From Sordaria brevicollis (Eukaryota; Ascomycota; Sordariomycetes; Sordariales; Sordariaceae): a stretch of 64,000 bases of DNA. Location: contig JAUTDP010000009.1 in NCBI GenBank assembly GCA_033439795.1, positions 2,728,001 to 2,792,000 of the forward strand, given 5' to 3'. Shown piece by piece: positions 13,726 through 24,100 of the stretch; position 1 is the first letter of the stretch; every line of letters starts with the position of its first letter. The translations under genes and the position numbers were made by a program. A model generated the notes under the pieces. That model saw only the letters and a program-made list of their open reading frames with translations, was not told the origin of the DNA and ran no database searches.

Positions 13726-13903
13726 CACCAACCCTAGAAAATGTTAGTCAAGCTTCCAATGGCTCCGTAGTGTAGTGGTAGCACATCCTTTGAGGCTTGC
13801 CCCCAAGCCGTAGGTAGGGCCGGGTACACAGCCGGACGGAAAGGCTCAGGTTCGACCCCGAGAGGTGGCGGTTGGGAGTTTGGCTAGCATTCCAATTTTT
13901 TTT
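13726..13903 (+). ncRNA. Pol III-type non-coding RNA gene, copy 1 (tRNA-like A and B boxes)
   Basis: Seen in sequence: TATA box TTTATAA at 13696-13702; start motif TCACCAACC at 13725-13733, exactly 29 nt downstream; A box TAGTGTAGTGG at 13768-13778; B box GGTTCGACCCC at 13849-13859; T8 runs at 13896-13903 and 13905-13912. These are the marks of RNA polymerase III promoters and terminators. It is not a normal tRNA: the segment around the A box cannot form an acceptor stem with the segment after the B box, the T-arm is one base off, and no anticodon loop is evident. The centre contains a hairpin, GGCTTG-CCCC-CAAGCC, at 13794-13809. The leader CCAACC (13728-13733) can pair with GGTTGG at 13870-13875. 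Two paralogues occur in the window. The transcript is inferred at roughly 170-178 nt. Confidence 0.6.
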
Positions 13904-14739
13904 CTTTTTTTTCCTTCGTTTTGTACAAATTTCATCACCATTTTTCGTGCACCAAGTAAGAATTTCTTTCACTTTCTGCTTGAGTAGCTTCCAATTCCTG
14001 CCGGACACGGATATCAAGAGGATAGATACAGCAAGAACTTTAGATTTCATCAATAACACAATTATCGCCGGCGATCTCGTAAAGGGTTTAACCATGTCGG
14101 AGATGGCCACCGCGAGGCAAAAGCGGAAATTTGGGGCAGGGTACCTATCTGCTGGGTACGTGGGAAGTTTGCGAGTGAATGGGTGGTGGGAGTGAATTGT
14201 CGTCGAGGGCGGCCTGGGGCGGAGACTTGTAACAACTTTTCGGTACCTCTTAGACCTACCTGACAATGACATACAGATCTGCCATGTTTGTGGTTTTCCC
14301 TCTACGGCATGAATCTGTTCATGATGTACTTTGGGTTTTGGCTGTGTTGACCGCGAGTGTCGACAATTTCTATCGTGGGAGTTGAGGTGTGACTCCCGTC
14401 GATCCCAGTCATGACAGAGAAGTACCTCTCTGTTCCCGAACACGCCTAAGTCATCCTTCAACCCTCGCTCAAAATGTGTGTCAACTACCTGATGCATCAT
14501 CGCGTCGCTCATTTTCACTCTTTGCCTCGAATAGACGACATCTTCTCACCTTTTCTCCCATTTTCTTTGCCTTGAATAAGGGTTGTGCTCAAGTTTGGAC
14601 ACTCGGTCGCAACTCTGGCCGGTGCCTACAAAGAATACGGTGGTGGCTCTTGCCTAGTTGCGCAGATTACCATGCTAACGGTGCCGATATCTTCTCTTCC
14701 AGACTTTCAGTTTGGTGTCGCCGACAATTTACATCCAAG

Positions 14740-14892
14740 ATGGCATCCTCGAAAAGGTCCCCGAGTCCGGGGTTTATCGACGACATCTCCGATTATAAGG
14801 ACAAGCGATTCAAAACCAACGAGGGAGTAAGAGCGCTGCAGGCTGTTCTCACCGAAAGGGAAAGCTCGATTAGGCGATGCGACGGTACCTAG
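14740..14892 (+). CDS. Short ORF resembling the N-terminus of the neighbouring RNase H-like protein
   Basis: A 50-codon ORF starting MASSKRSPSPGF and containing DYKDKRFKTNEG. The start resembles that of the RNase H-fold gene 0.9 kb downstream (MTIPKRPPSPSL, DKRPKVDEE): both have KR-PSP followed by a DKR-K cluster. It lies between two convergent Pol III-type RNA genes. The codons after GAGGGA can be read as a splice donor (GTAAGA at 14827), so a spliced form is possible, but every acceptor I tried leads quickly to a stop. It may be a truncated paralogue left by a local duplication, or a small gene in its own right. No domain is recognised. Confidence 0.35.
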   Translation: MASSKRSPSPGFIDDISDYKDKRFKTNEGVRALQAVLTERESSIRRCDGT

Positions 14893-14988
14893 ATGATGAA
14901 GTGTTCGAGCAGTCACAGACAGATTCACAGTGGAAGAGATAGAAAATATTGTAAATCGACTCACTAGAAAAGAAGAGCAAAAAAGTGC

Positions 14989-15153
14989 AAAAAAAGAAGA
15001 AGCTGATAAACCCAAGTGCCACCTCTCGGGGTCGAACCTGAGCCTTTCCCTCCCGCCGTATATCCGACCTTACCGGGTTTAGGAGCAGACGTCACAGGAT
15101 GTGCTACCACTACACTACGGGACCATTGAGTCTATCAGTTTCGTGGGTTGGTG
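14989..15153 (-). ncRNA. Pol III-type non-coding RNA gene, copy 2 (tRNA-like A and B boxes)
   Basis: Paralogue of the RNA at 13.7 kb, on the opposite strand and convergent with it. On the minus strand the order is a TATA element (CATATAAG, 15183-15176), the start motif TCACCAACC (15154-15146) 29 nt downstream, A box TAGTGTAGTGG (15117-15107), B box GGTTCGACCCC (15038-15028), then T7 at 14995-14989 and T6 at 14984-14979. The stretch GGGAAAGGCTCAGGTTCGAC around the B box is nearly identical to copy 1, while the central 45 nt differ. The leader AACCCA (15149-15144 read on minus) can pair with TGGGTT (15014-15009 read on minus), closing the transcript ends. A normal tRNA cloverleaf is not formed. 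Confidence 0.6.
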
Positions 15154-15655
15154 ATTACTGAGGAAGGTACGGGCACTTATATGCCCATGTGCGCGTGCAT
15201 TCCTTCCTACGATCATTGAGATGCCGGCCGGCGGCAGTGCTACTCCTTGCCGTCGCTCCTTCCGAGGATGTAGTGCCCCTCTGCATTCGTTTGCCAATGA
15301 CGTGCACTTGGTTAGGCAACGAGGCTCTCGTATCTACCCCGCCGTTGTCTCTTTCGTTTGTTGTGATAGCTTCTCTCCCTCTTCCCTTTGCTCCCCTCCC
15401 TTTGTCGTGTCTCGTGTTGCCAGTCTGGTAATTTATCCCCCAACTTTCTCTCATCAGTTACCACCTTTGCTCGGTCCATCACCCCTCAGCTCAATTTCTC
15501 TCGATTTCCTCCCCGTGAGTGTGAATAGTTGCTGCGCGCCTTCTTGCTTTTCGGGAGTTCCTTTTTCTGTTGTTTTTCACCGTACATAAGCTGACCGTGT
15601 TCTCGCTTTGTCAACAGACTCGCACTCTCACCGACTTCGCGTCATCAAGCTCGCG

Positions 15656-15894
15656 ATGACGATCCCAAAGCGACCTCCCAGCCCTAGCCTTACTACTGAG
15701 AGCTTAGGCGTTCACCACGACAAGCGTCCAAAGGTCGACGAAGAGCCTAGCTCCGAAGGTGTTGCTTCCAAGATCCAGCAGCAAGATAAAGTGGTCAATA
15801 ACGCGTCTGAAGGTGTCAGTAACACCGTTTCAAGCTTCGATAAAGTTATCAAAAGCACAGAAGACGCATATCCGACTTCAAGTGATGCCGATTC

Positions 15895-15929
<35 letters not shown>

Positions 15930-17209
15930 TTGCTTCATCCACCGCTCGTGTTGCTCCTCGTGTTCCGGGAACTGGTCGATCCCCCTCACCAAGCGGTGAC
16001 CTACGGACCACCCTTTGGCGGAAAGAGACTCGCGCCTTCAACGGCAAAATTACAATTAGAAAAAGGAACAAGCGTGACTCCATGGAAAGAGCCGCTCGGC
16101 AAGCGCAAGGAGAAGCTCCGCTGATAGTCAAAGGGAAGCCGATTTTCAACATGTTTGTCGACGGATCTTACCAGCGTTATGTCAAGCATACGCTTCCCGA
16201 TCTCGACTCCCATTTTGCTCGCGGCGGATACGGAGTGGTTTTTCGCAATCCTTATCACGGCAAAGGCAGCAAGGAGTTTGATCACGGGCAGCAAGGTCAT
16301 GAAGAAGAACAAATGTGGGATAACAGAGGCACCGGAATCAACACTCCCGAGGACGGCTTGGGAAAATCCGACTTCAACATACGATCCTGGCGCTCGCATC
16401 GCGTCTACGGCGCCTGGCACGCAGAGATGGCAGCCATTTCGCAGGCACTGGAGACCGTGATTACCCTGGTCAAGCGCCATAAACCCTCTTCCGGCGTCTC
16501 GGTGACGATTTTCTCGGATTGCAAAGATGTCATCAAGCGCATCCAGAGACCTCCTGCCCGTCTTAGTGAGGAGATGACGGATAAAGACGCTCTCTCTATG
16601 CCGTTGCTTCGCGCCATTGTTTGGCAAAGTCATTATCTGGTTGAGGAGTGGGATTGCGAGATCGAGCTGCGTTGGCTGCCTAGATGCTGCGTGCTGGCTC
16701 ATAGGCTTGCTGATCACGTTGCCCGCTGGTGGAAGAACAAGGACAAGGATGAGAGCGGCGATGGCACCGGCATTACCTTTCAACAGAAGGATAGGCCTGT
16801 TTGGCACAGGGATGGCATGCTTGATGTCCTTCACAAGGATTTCAAGAGGATTCTGAAAAAAGTGAAGAATGGGGAGATCAGGCATCCGGCGGGTCGCATA
16901 CCTGCTAGGAAGTTGAAGGAAAAAGAAAGAGGAAACATGCTCGATCGGTTTACTGGTTCGGCGGTACAGGAAGAGATGAGCACTGATGCATTGCTCATGA
17001 TGCCTCCTATTTGGGAACGAAGTGCTGCTTTCCGTATGGTGAATGAGGACATGGACAAGATCTTGGGGCTTGACCCGGCGGTGCGGAAAAGGATGAGCAC
17101 TAATTCATTGCGCAAGATGCCTCCTGTCTGGGAACGAAGTGCTGCTTTTCGTATGGTGAATGAGGACATGAACAAGGTCTTGGGGCTTGGTTCTTCCAAA
17201 CAACGATAA
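15656..17209 (+). CDS. RNase H-fold protein with C-terminal tandem repeat
   Basis: A 517-residue uninterrupted frame. The ATG at 15656 is preferred because the frame upstream crosses a leader-intron acceptor (donor GTGAGT near 15515, branch GCTGAC, acceptor CAACAG ending 15617). Residues 1-160 are low-complexity with an NLS-like KRPPSP start and a run of Asp near residue 83 encoded by a GAT repeat. An RNase H-like domain follows at about 163-360 with all four expected acidic positions: D169 (FVDGSYQ), E257 (HAEMAAI), D288 (IFSDCKDV) and D353 (LADHVARW). Such domains cleave RNA in RNA-DNA hybrids, so catalysis is plausible; the cellular role is unknown. The C-terminus has two 39-residue repeats starting at residue 441. 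The gene diverges from a Pol III-type RNA gene 0.5 kb upstream. No other transposon domains are joined to it, so it does not look like a retroelement fragment. Confidence 0.85.
16976..17194 (+). repeat. 117-bp in-frame tandem duplication in the RNase H-like gene
   Basis: Units begin at 16976 and 17093, exactly 117 bp (39 codons) apart. Each encodes MST-x-L-x-MPP-x-WERSAAFRMVNEDM-x-K-x-LGL. The second unit ends near the stop codon. The two copies differ at scattered bases and keep the frame. Confidence 0.9.
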
Positions 17210-19989
17210 ACGGGCTTTTTGTGTGGTGTGTGTGTGTGTGATTATTGCTTGGGCTATGCATCGGCATGCATTTGGGTGGCTTTTGTCTGGGTAAAAGGCG
17301 TGGCACAACCATGGGGCGGAGTCTATTGCTTGCATCAGTTGTTATGCATAGCGACTGCGGAAGTGCGGATCGTGTTTACTCTTCTTTTCTCGTCCTCTTT
17401 CTCCTTTCTTTTTGCTCTTTTTTCTTCTTTTTCTTTCCTTCTCTCTTTTTGTTGACTCTGTCGATATAACCCTTGTACTTATTCTGTTTCAAATACTCAC
17501 CATCTTCCACTCCCACAACGTTCGTTCACTTACGCGTGCGAATTTGCATGGTAAGTCTTGTGCTCCTCCTTCCTTCCATATCACCTCGATGGAGAAGCTT
17601 CCATTAAGCTGTTACAAAGCTGCTACGCCACTTAAGTAGCATAGTTAAACAAGATCGTCAAAAGGCTCAAAACTTACAACACGCTACAATCGCATGATGA
17701 AAGGGAAACGGCATCTTCAATACTCTCCACCAAGACCTCGCCAAGATTCCGGGAACAAACCAGCAACGGGGAGATCAGAGAGTCTCGAACGCTTTCTGCC
17801 CTCTCAGTCTCAAGTCATGGAAATGTTTGGAAAAAGCTCCTAGGACCGTAGGACGTCACCCAACATAATAAGCGAGAGAGTATGTACAGCTTTCGTCGTC
17901 GACGCTTCTCTTCCTTCTTGAAGGCCAAATGTTTGAGGAAAGCTACTTGCAGGTTAGACGACATGAGAGGGGGAGCCAGAAAATGCTGGATTAACTCGAC
18001 GGATCGACCGTGTAGGAGAGAATGAGAAGCGAGTTATGGTAGTGCTCGAAACGCCGCTTGTTTGGGAACGTGTTGCTGAAAGAAGCTAGGTGAATGATGA
18101 TATAGTCCCGGTCTTGAAGAAGGACAACTGCCGCGAGGAGGCTAGCCCAAGGAAGTACCGTACGGGGCCTTCTCGTCAAGTGAGTGTCGCGTTGCCCCTT
18201 CATCCTGGCTTTGATGACGCTTCCCAACTTCCCCAAATAGTTAGGTAAAGCCTGGCTTTGACGTATGGGTGGAAGATTAGGCCTGGGCTCTTTGTGGCTT
18301 GCGCCTTTGGCGGCGACACACACTTGATGGACAGCATTGATGGCCTTTCAGGTTCCCAAGCTTCAGGGATGCATTCCGCCCTCTGGTCCTCAGCGGACCG
18401 CTAGAGCAATAGAAGTTGTATATGCGACGAAGCGCAATTCTTGCGCAATCAGTTCTCTGGAACCTATCGGTGGATCTCCCTGTTGCCCAAACACACCGTG
18501 ATCTTCGTGTCAGCAACACCGTTGTTGAACCGGGTCACTGACATGGCCGCATACGCCTGCCATGGTATGGCCCTGCCTGACTGCCTCTGAAAATCCCTGA
18601 CACACTTCGAGGGCGGCTCTCTCTCGAAGTCGGCGGTTTGGTCGTGTTTGGGGAGTAGCTGTACCACGGCGGCGATTCTATCCAGGTTGTGATAGCCCGC
18701 GTCTGCCGGGTACCCGGCCTTGACTAACCCGCCGATGGTATATGTACTGAAGCGTATACGCCTCCGGATATGAGACCCTGCGGGAGAAAGAAAGTCGTCA
18801 CTTTCTCACCGTTCGAGATTCGCAAAGACAAAACAAGGGAGGAGGATTACAACGAGCAACTGGACGTGAGACGAAAGAGTGTTATGGACAGGCAGATAGC
18901 ATCGTCTGAACTTGTACGGAAATAGGAAACTAGATCGGATGGAGGACGGGTTGTCTATCGAGGTGGGGAGCAACCTTTTCCCGCGTCAATGCCCCAGTTC
19001 CGGACGATAAATGACAGCGTCCTCGCTGTGTCTATTTGGAAAAGCACATGGACAGGACCGGCTGGCGCTCTCAGGTCGACTTTTTCCACAACCATCTCCG
19101 GCCTCCATTCTTCCCCTAACCGCCTCCAGAAGCCGGCACCCACACCCCTTGCGGCACCAAGGGGTGCCCCGTCCACGTCCTCGTGAACACATTTCGCGAG
19201 CTTCCTCGCGATGCCGACGCCTATAGCCGCTCGTCAGGAGGTCTCCAAGGTTCGAGGAAATTCTAGTCGAGTTCAACGAACCACCACCCCAGCCCGGTCC
19301 TGAGGGGGGAAATGCGAGGGAGCCAAGAAGAGCCATGAGATACATCGGCGAACCCTACAACGAGATGCCCATCACACTCCGAACACGCCGTCTACATGCC
19401 ATAGTAGCTTCGGTAGGTAGCTTGCCTAGGGCTGCCTCATGACGCTGGCACGGCGCACGCTATGTTTTTGGGACTTCTCATGGTCCGATAATCTTTTTGC
19501 CCCGGGTTTGTTATTGATTAATGTCAATGCGTCCCCGTTGGGTCTCCTCCTCCAGCCTGCGCACATTGTCCCTGTGGTTGGGCTCAGTGCATTGTGGCTC
19601 TTGAGATCGTTTGTTGTTGACTCAAACCCCGAGAAAATCGCACCCGTGGGACAACGGGCCGAGGGCAAGGCATTCATTCCATGCGTCGTGTGATACGAGT
19701 CCTCTGTATGAGATGTTGATCCATGTCGTGGTATTGAGGGCTGGATGGTAGATACGGTGGTTGTGGTATGCATGGTATGGTTGTTTTGGCCTTGAGGCCG
19801 GACGTAGAAGTGGTCATTCTTGCAGCCTGCGGGAGGTGGGTGTTGCCCCTAGGAACAAGCTTCCTGTCTTTGGTTACCCACCTTTTAACGATGGTGGACG
19901 AGGCGGCGATGATAACGGTCTTGGCTGTTTCCGGGTCTCCCCGTTCGCGTACCTAGGTACGCACTGGTCTATGTGTTGGTCGAAGTTCA
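17210..19989. other. Gene-free region with degraded sequence
   Basis: It starts with the T-rich 3' side of the RNase H-like gene. From about 18 kb it is GC-rich and packed with short overlapping frames on both strands, none with recognisable similarity or intact structure. It looks like decayed coding or repeat DNA leading into the pseudogene at 20 kb. Confidence 0.35.
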
Positions 19990-20950
19990 GCTGCTGCAGG
20001 CGGGCCGACCCCTTCTGGGGTCGTCTTTGGGAACCTGGCCTGGGCTTTGGTAGCAGACCCAAATCTCTAGGTCATTGAATGTTTCGCTGAGCTCGTAGAA
20101 TGTTTGGGGCACTAGACGAGGTGGAAGATTGATCAGAGGCAGGTTGGGGTAAGCCTCAACGGGCTTCCCCTGGCCATGGTCTGCCTTCAGCCGGACTGCC
20201 ATCGTCAAGCCGGTAAGCTTGGGAAGGAATGTAAATGCGGTCTCCGAAACTGCGCAACATGTAGGTGATTGCCGCGCAAATACTAGTACTTTCTGCCCAA
20301 GTTTGGGCGTTTGCGAAGTGCCAAAGGTTCATCAGGCCGAGGCAGGTCTGCTCCCAGGTGAGACGGTTAGGTTGGTGAGAGGTAGCAGGCCAGTTAATAA
20401 GTGGAGGGACATCCCCGCAGATCAGCTCCAGCAAGTTCTTGTTCGTTTCGGGGTGCATGGTGATCAGGTACGGCGGTGACCTTTCTTCGTCCAGCTAGCC
20501 GTCCACGATAACGGGGAAACGCCAATCTAAGTGAGGGACAAACCCTTAGTATTCTTCTCTGATTATCTTGGGGGGGGCAGATCTGCCCTGCGCTCACTTC
20601 GACGTCCTTCCAGTCATATGCTTGCCGCCTCCAGCCCTCAAGAACATACCGGATCCGTAGATGAGGGGGTTGCCAGTCCCGACCTCACTGGTAAGCATGG
20701 CGCCCCGGAGGGGAGATTGTAGGAGCTGATAGATAATGTATGACTCCGTCGCTGGGTTAGCATTGGGTATGACAACCGGAGTGATTGGACGCCATTTGTT
20801 CCTCTTTTGCAATTTGATTTGGCAACAGCTAAGGATATCTCTTGTTGGAGATAAAAAGAAATCGAACACAGCGGCGCAAACTTCTCTGAAGCCTTCCAAT
20901 AAGATATCCCAAGGACAAAACGCCTTTTTATCAACTTTCCAACCCGTAGG
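19990..20950 (-). pseudogene. Decayed protein gene, downstream segment (split by the copia insertion)
   Basis: Minus-strand fragments in changing frames read as one damaged protein. In order: a segment around 20,750-20,690 with ATESYIIYQLLQSPLRGAML then TSEVGTGNPLIYGSG; MHPETNKNLLELICGDVPPL (about 20,458-20,399); LTWEQTCLGLMNLWHFANAQ (about 20,365-20,300); ITYMLRSFGDRIYIP (about 20,270-20,225); and, after a frameshift, YPNLPLINLPPRLVPQTFYE (about 20,160-20,100). TSEVGTGNP resembles a Walker A loop of the GxGKT type with Lys and Thr changed to Asn and Pro, so an ATPase or helicase origin is possible but unproven. The WHFANAQTW block recurs on the plus strand near 50.6 kb. The other half probably lies beyond the copia element at 26.9-27.6 kb. 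Confidence 0.5.
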
Positions 20951-20992
20951 TAAAAAAAAAGGACGAAATTATTTCATCCCAATGAGCGTAAG

Positions 20993-21185
20993 TGTTGGTG
21001 GGTCTGGCATTCACTGGGTTGCATACTGACTAGCACATTCACTGTGCCTGGTCTGTGCCATACCCTACCCTAACCGCACCAGACTTTTAGACCTCCAGAC
21101 CTTCCGCCCCTCTCTCTTCTTCTCCCTCTAAATATATTACTAATCTACTTAATTTGATCAGCTTATTATTGTACGTAACCTTACA
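20993..21185 (+). repeat. 5' LTR of the copia element
   Basis: 193 bp, from TGTTGGTGGG to CGTAACCTTACA. Differences from the 3' LTR are almost all transitions in both directions. The LTR keeps many CpA and TpG sites that the element interior has lost. Confidence 0.92.
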
Positions 21186-21198
21186 AGTTATAAGCCCT
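21186..21198 (+). other. Primer binding site, half-tRNA type (initiator Met tRNA)
   Basis: The 13 bases after the 5' LTR, AGTTATAAGCCCT, match the complement of the fungal initiator-methionine tRNA anticodon region (GGTTATGAGCCCT) except for two G-to-A changes, both RIP-type transitions. Some copia elements are known to prime from an internal half-tRNA rather than the tRNA 3' end. Initiator-tRNA sequence is from general knowledge. Confidence 0.65.
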
Positions 21199-24100
21199 CC
21201 TCATTTTTCCTAATTATACGCGCGCACGCTATTCTATTAAATCGCCCGTATTAATACTATTAAAAACCTTCTTAAGGCCTTTCGTACCGGGATAAATACG
21301 TCGTAACTCGACTATCGATTCGTAAACTAGCGTTTACTCCGCGACGCTTATAAAAATTATTAAATAATCGATAGCGATAAATTCTTTAAATAATTAAAAT
21401 AATTAAAACAACGCGCAAAGCGCCAACCTTTTTTATACTTCAATACGCGACCCTATTAATATAACCGTCGCTATATCCGGTATACCCTCCTCCCTCGTCT
21501 ATTTCTAAAGCGTTAATAATATCGATAATTAGGCCTAATATTTAGAAACCGAGCTCGATTATTTTAATTTAATTAATTATATTTTTAGTACCGTCGAGGA
21601 GCCTAACGTTACCGATACCGAGAAATATAAAATCTAATTCGCTAAACGCGCTTATATTATAAAGTTCCTATTATTTACCCTTAAGAACCCGGATATTCTT
21701 ACTACCCTTCGCTTTAATAGTTAGGATTGTAAAAATAAGGACTCTAAAGTTTTATATAATCTTATTTAAGCCGCTATCGCTTATATTACTAAAGAAATTT
21801 GTAGCGAAATTTTTGCCGAATTTCTAGCCTTTAATTATAAAAAATTTCCGACCCTTTTTTCTTTCCTAATTAGGTATATTATTTTACGTAAGCGTATAAA
21901 AGATGCTAAATTCGAAATAAACGAAGATTTGGAGGTTACCTTCCTATATAACGCTATTAAGCGTATTTATACTATCGATATTCGTTATTAAATTACCGAC
22001 TTCGAGAATAAAATTCTAATTATTAGTATTTTTTTATTTAAATTTAATAATATAACCAATATTGAATTTAAGCCTAATATTAACATTAATATTATTAAAT
22101 AAATTACTAATAGTAATAATATTAATATTATTATTTCGTCGATTAAAATTAAGAAGGAGGATACGCGCACCGCTTACACCATTCCTAGCTATTTTAAGAA
22201 GATTAATACCTATTAGAAATATATACCCTATAACTATTATCTTATTAAAAAAGCCGATACTTACTAATTTTATAAGTTTAAGAAAGCTCTTAATACTTAG
22301 TGTAGAAAGAAGGAGGCCCTCGCTAAGAAAATTACCGCAATTATTACTACTAGTATTAGTACCTTAAGTAATAATATTTCGACTAACTTTACTAACCCCG
22401 CTACTACCGCCAATATAACTTTACTATATAGAAGTGGTATATTTATAACTAATATAGATTTTTAATCGAACCTCTAATAAACGTTATAGAGCGTATTCGA
22501 TATAGAAATTAATATTAATTAATTATTCTTAATTAATTTCAATTATAATATATTTATAGTAATATTAAAGATTAATAGGCTTTAAAGTAATAATAAAATA
22601 GATTATATAATTTAATTATTTTCGACTTTAATTATACTTCTAATATTTTTAATTATATTAAATAGTTTACCGATTTATAATTACTCCTATATTTAATCGT
22701 ATATATAATCGGCAACGGTAGTTCAACGTACGTATATTATATAAATATAATAGAATTTATAATATTGATAACGATTAACGTTAATATTAAAATCTATATT
22801 AAAAACGTTATTTATAGTTTAAAAATACTAATAAATCTTTTAACCAACCGCGCCCTTTTAGATAATAGTATATCTTAGGATATAAAAATAAATAAGATTT
22901 TAGTATATAATAATAAGATTTTCCTTTAGTATAAATAGATTAATAATCTTCTAATTTTATTAGTCTACGCTTAGTTAGACTTTTAATAGGATACCCGCTA
23001 TATAATGCTAGTATTTATTAATTATTTAATAATATACCGTCGATTAATATATATTAGGAAAGATTAAATTATTAAAGTATATTAAGTAGCCGGTATTAAA
23101 TTTAGTAATTTCGACGAATATTTCTACGAAATATACGTTTAAATAAAGGCATACGATATTATCCTTAAAATTATTAATAAAATAATAACCCAATTATTAG
23201 CCTATATTTACATTAATATAGTATTTTATATTATAGCCGGTTATAAAGGCTATAGGTATATAATTTACTTTATTAACGAAATTACTAATTTCTATTGGGC
23301 TAAATTTATAGTTAATAAGGGTAATACGTTCGTCTAAATTAAGGAATTTAAAAAATAGGCCGAATTTTAAAGCGGTAGCCTAAAAATTAGGACTTTTAGT
23401 TTTAACGGTAATCTAGAATTTAATTTCAGTATTAAAGAATTCTAGCGTAATAAAATTATTAAATAAGTTAAAATAAAAGGTATTAAATTCTTTAAATCGA
23501 TATTATATATTCTATAGATATAAGGAAAGGTTAAACGAATTAGGGGTATTATTATATAGCGTATTAGAGTATTAATATTAGATTTTTAAATATTAAAACG
23601 TTTATAGCCCTTTATTATTAATTATATCGTAAGGGTCTTTAACCTCCTCCTATCTAAAGCCTATAATAGCCGTAATTTATAAGAATTATTCACTAAGGCT
23701 ACCAATTTCCTAGAAGAAATCTAATAATTATATATTAAGTATTTGCGTTTTTACTTCTATATTATTTATTATTTTATTAAATTAAAAAAACGTCCTTAGG
23801 GAAATAAATTTAAAGTACGAATAAAGAAAGGAAAGTTTATCGGATTTGACGATTTATACGGTCGTATTATCTTTATTTAGAATTTAAAAATTAATAAAAT
23901 CGTTTAAATTAATATAATTACCTTTTTAAAAAAAAATATATTTAATAAGGAATTTATTCGTAATAGTAAAGGAGAGATTGTTAAATATTATATTATATTC
24001 TTAGATTAAACCGTTAATAAAATTAATAAGGTTATTAATAATAATTATTAAATTTAGATTAAAATTGATAATATAATAGTATCGGGTCCTTCGAAATAAT

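Noticed and set aside
13761..13869. Ordinary intron-containing tRNA gene
   Set aside because: A and B boxes are present, but the 5' GGCTCCG and 3' AGGTGGC arms are not complementary, the T-stem needs a one-base shift, and no anticodon loop with a U33 is found. The same holds for the two related copies.
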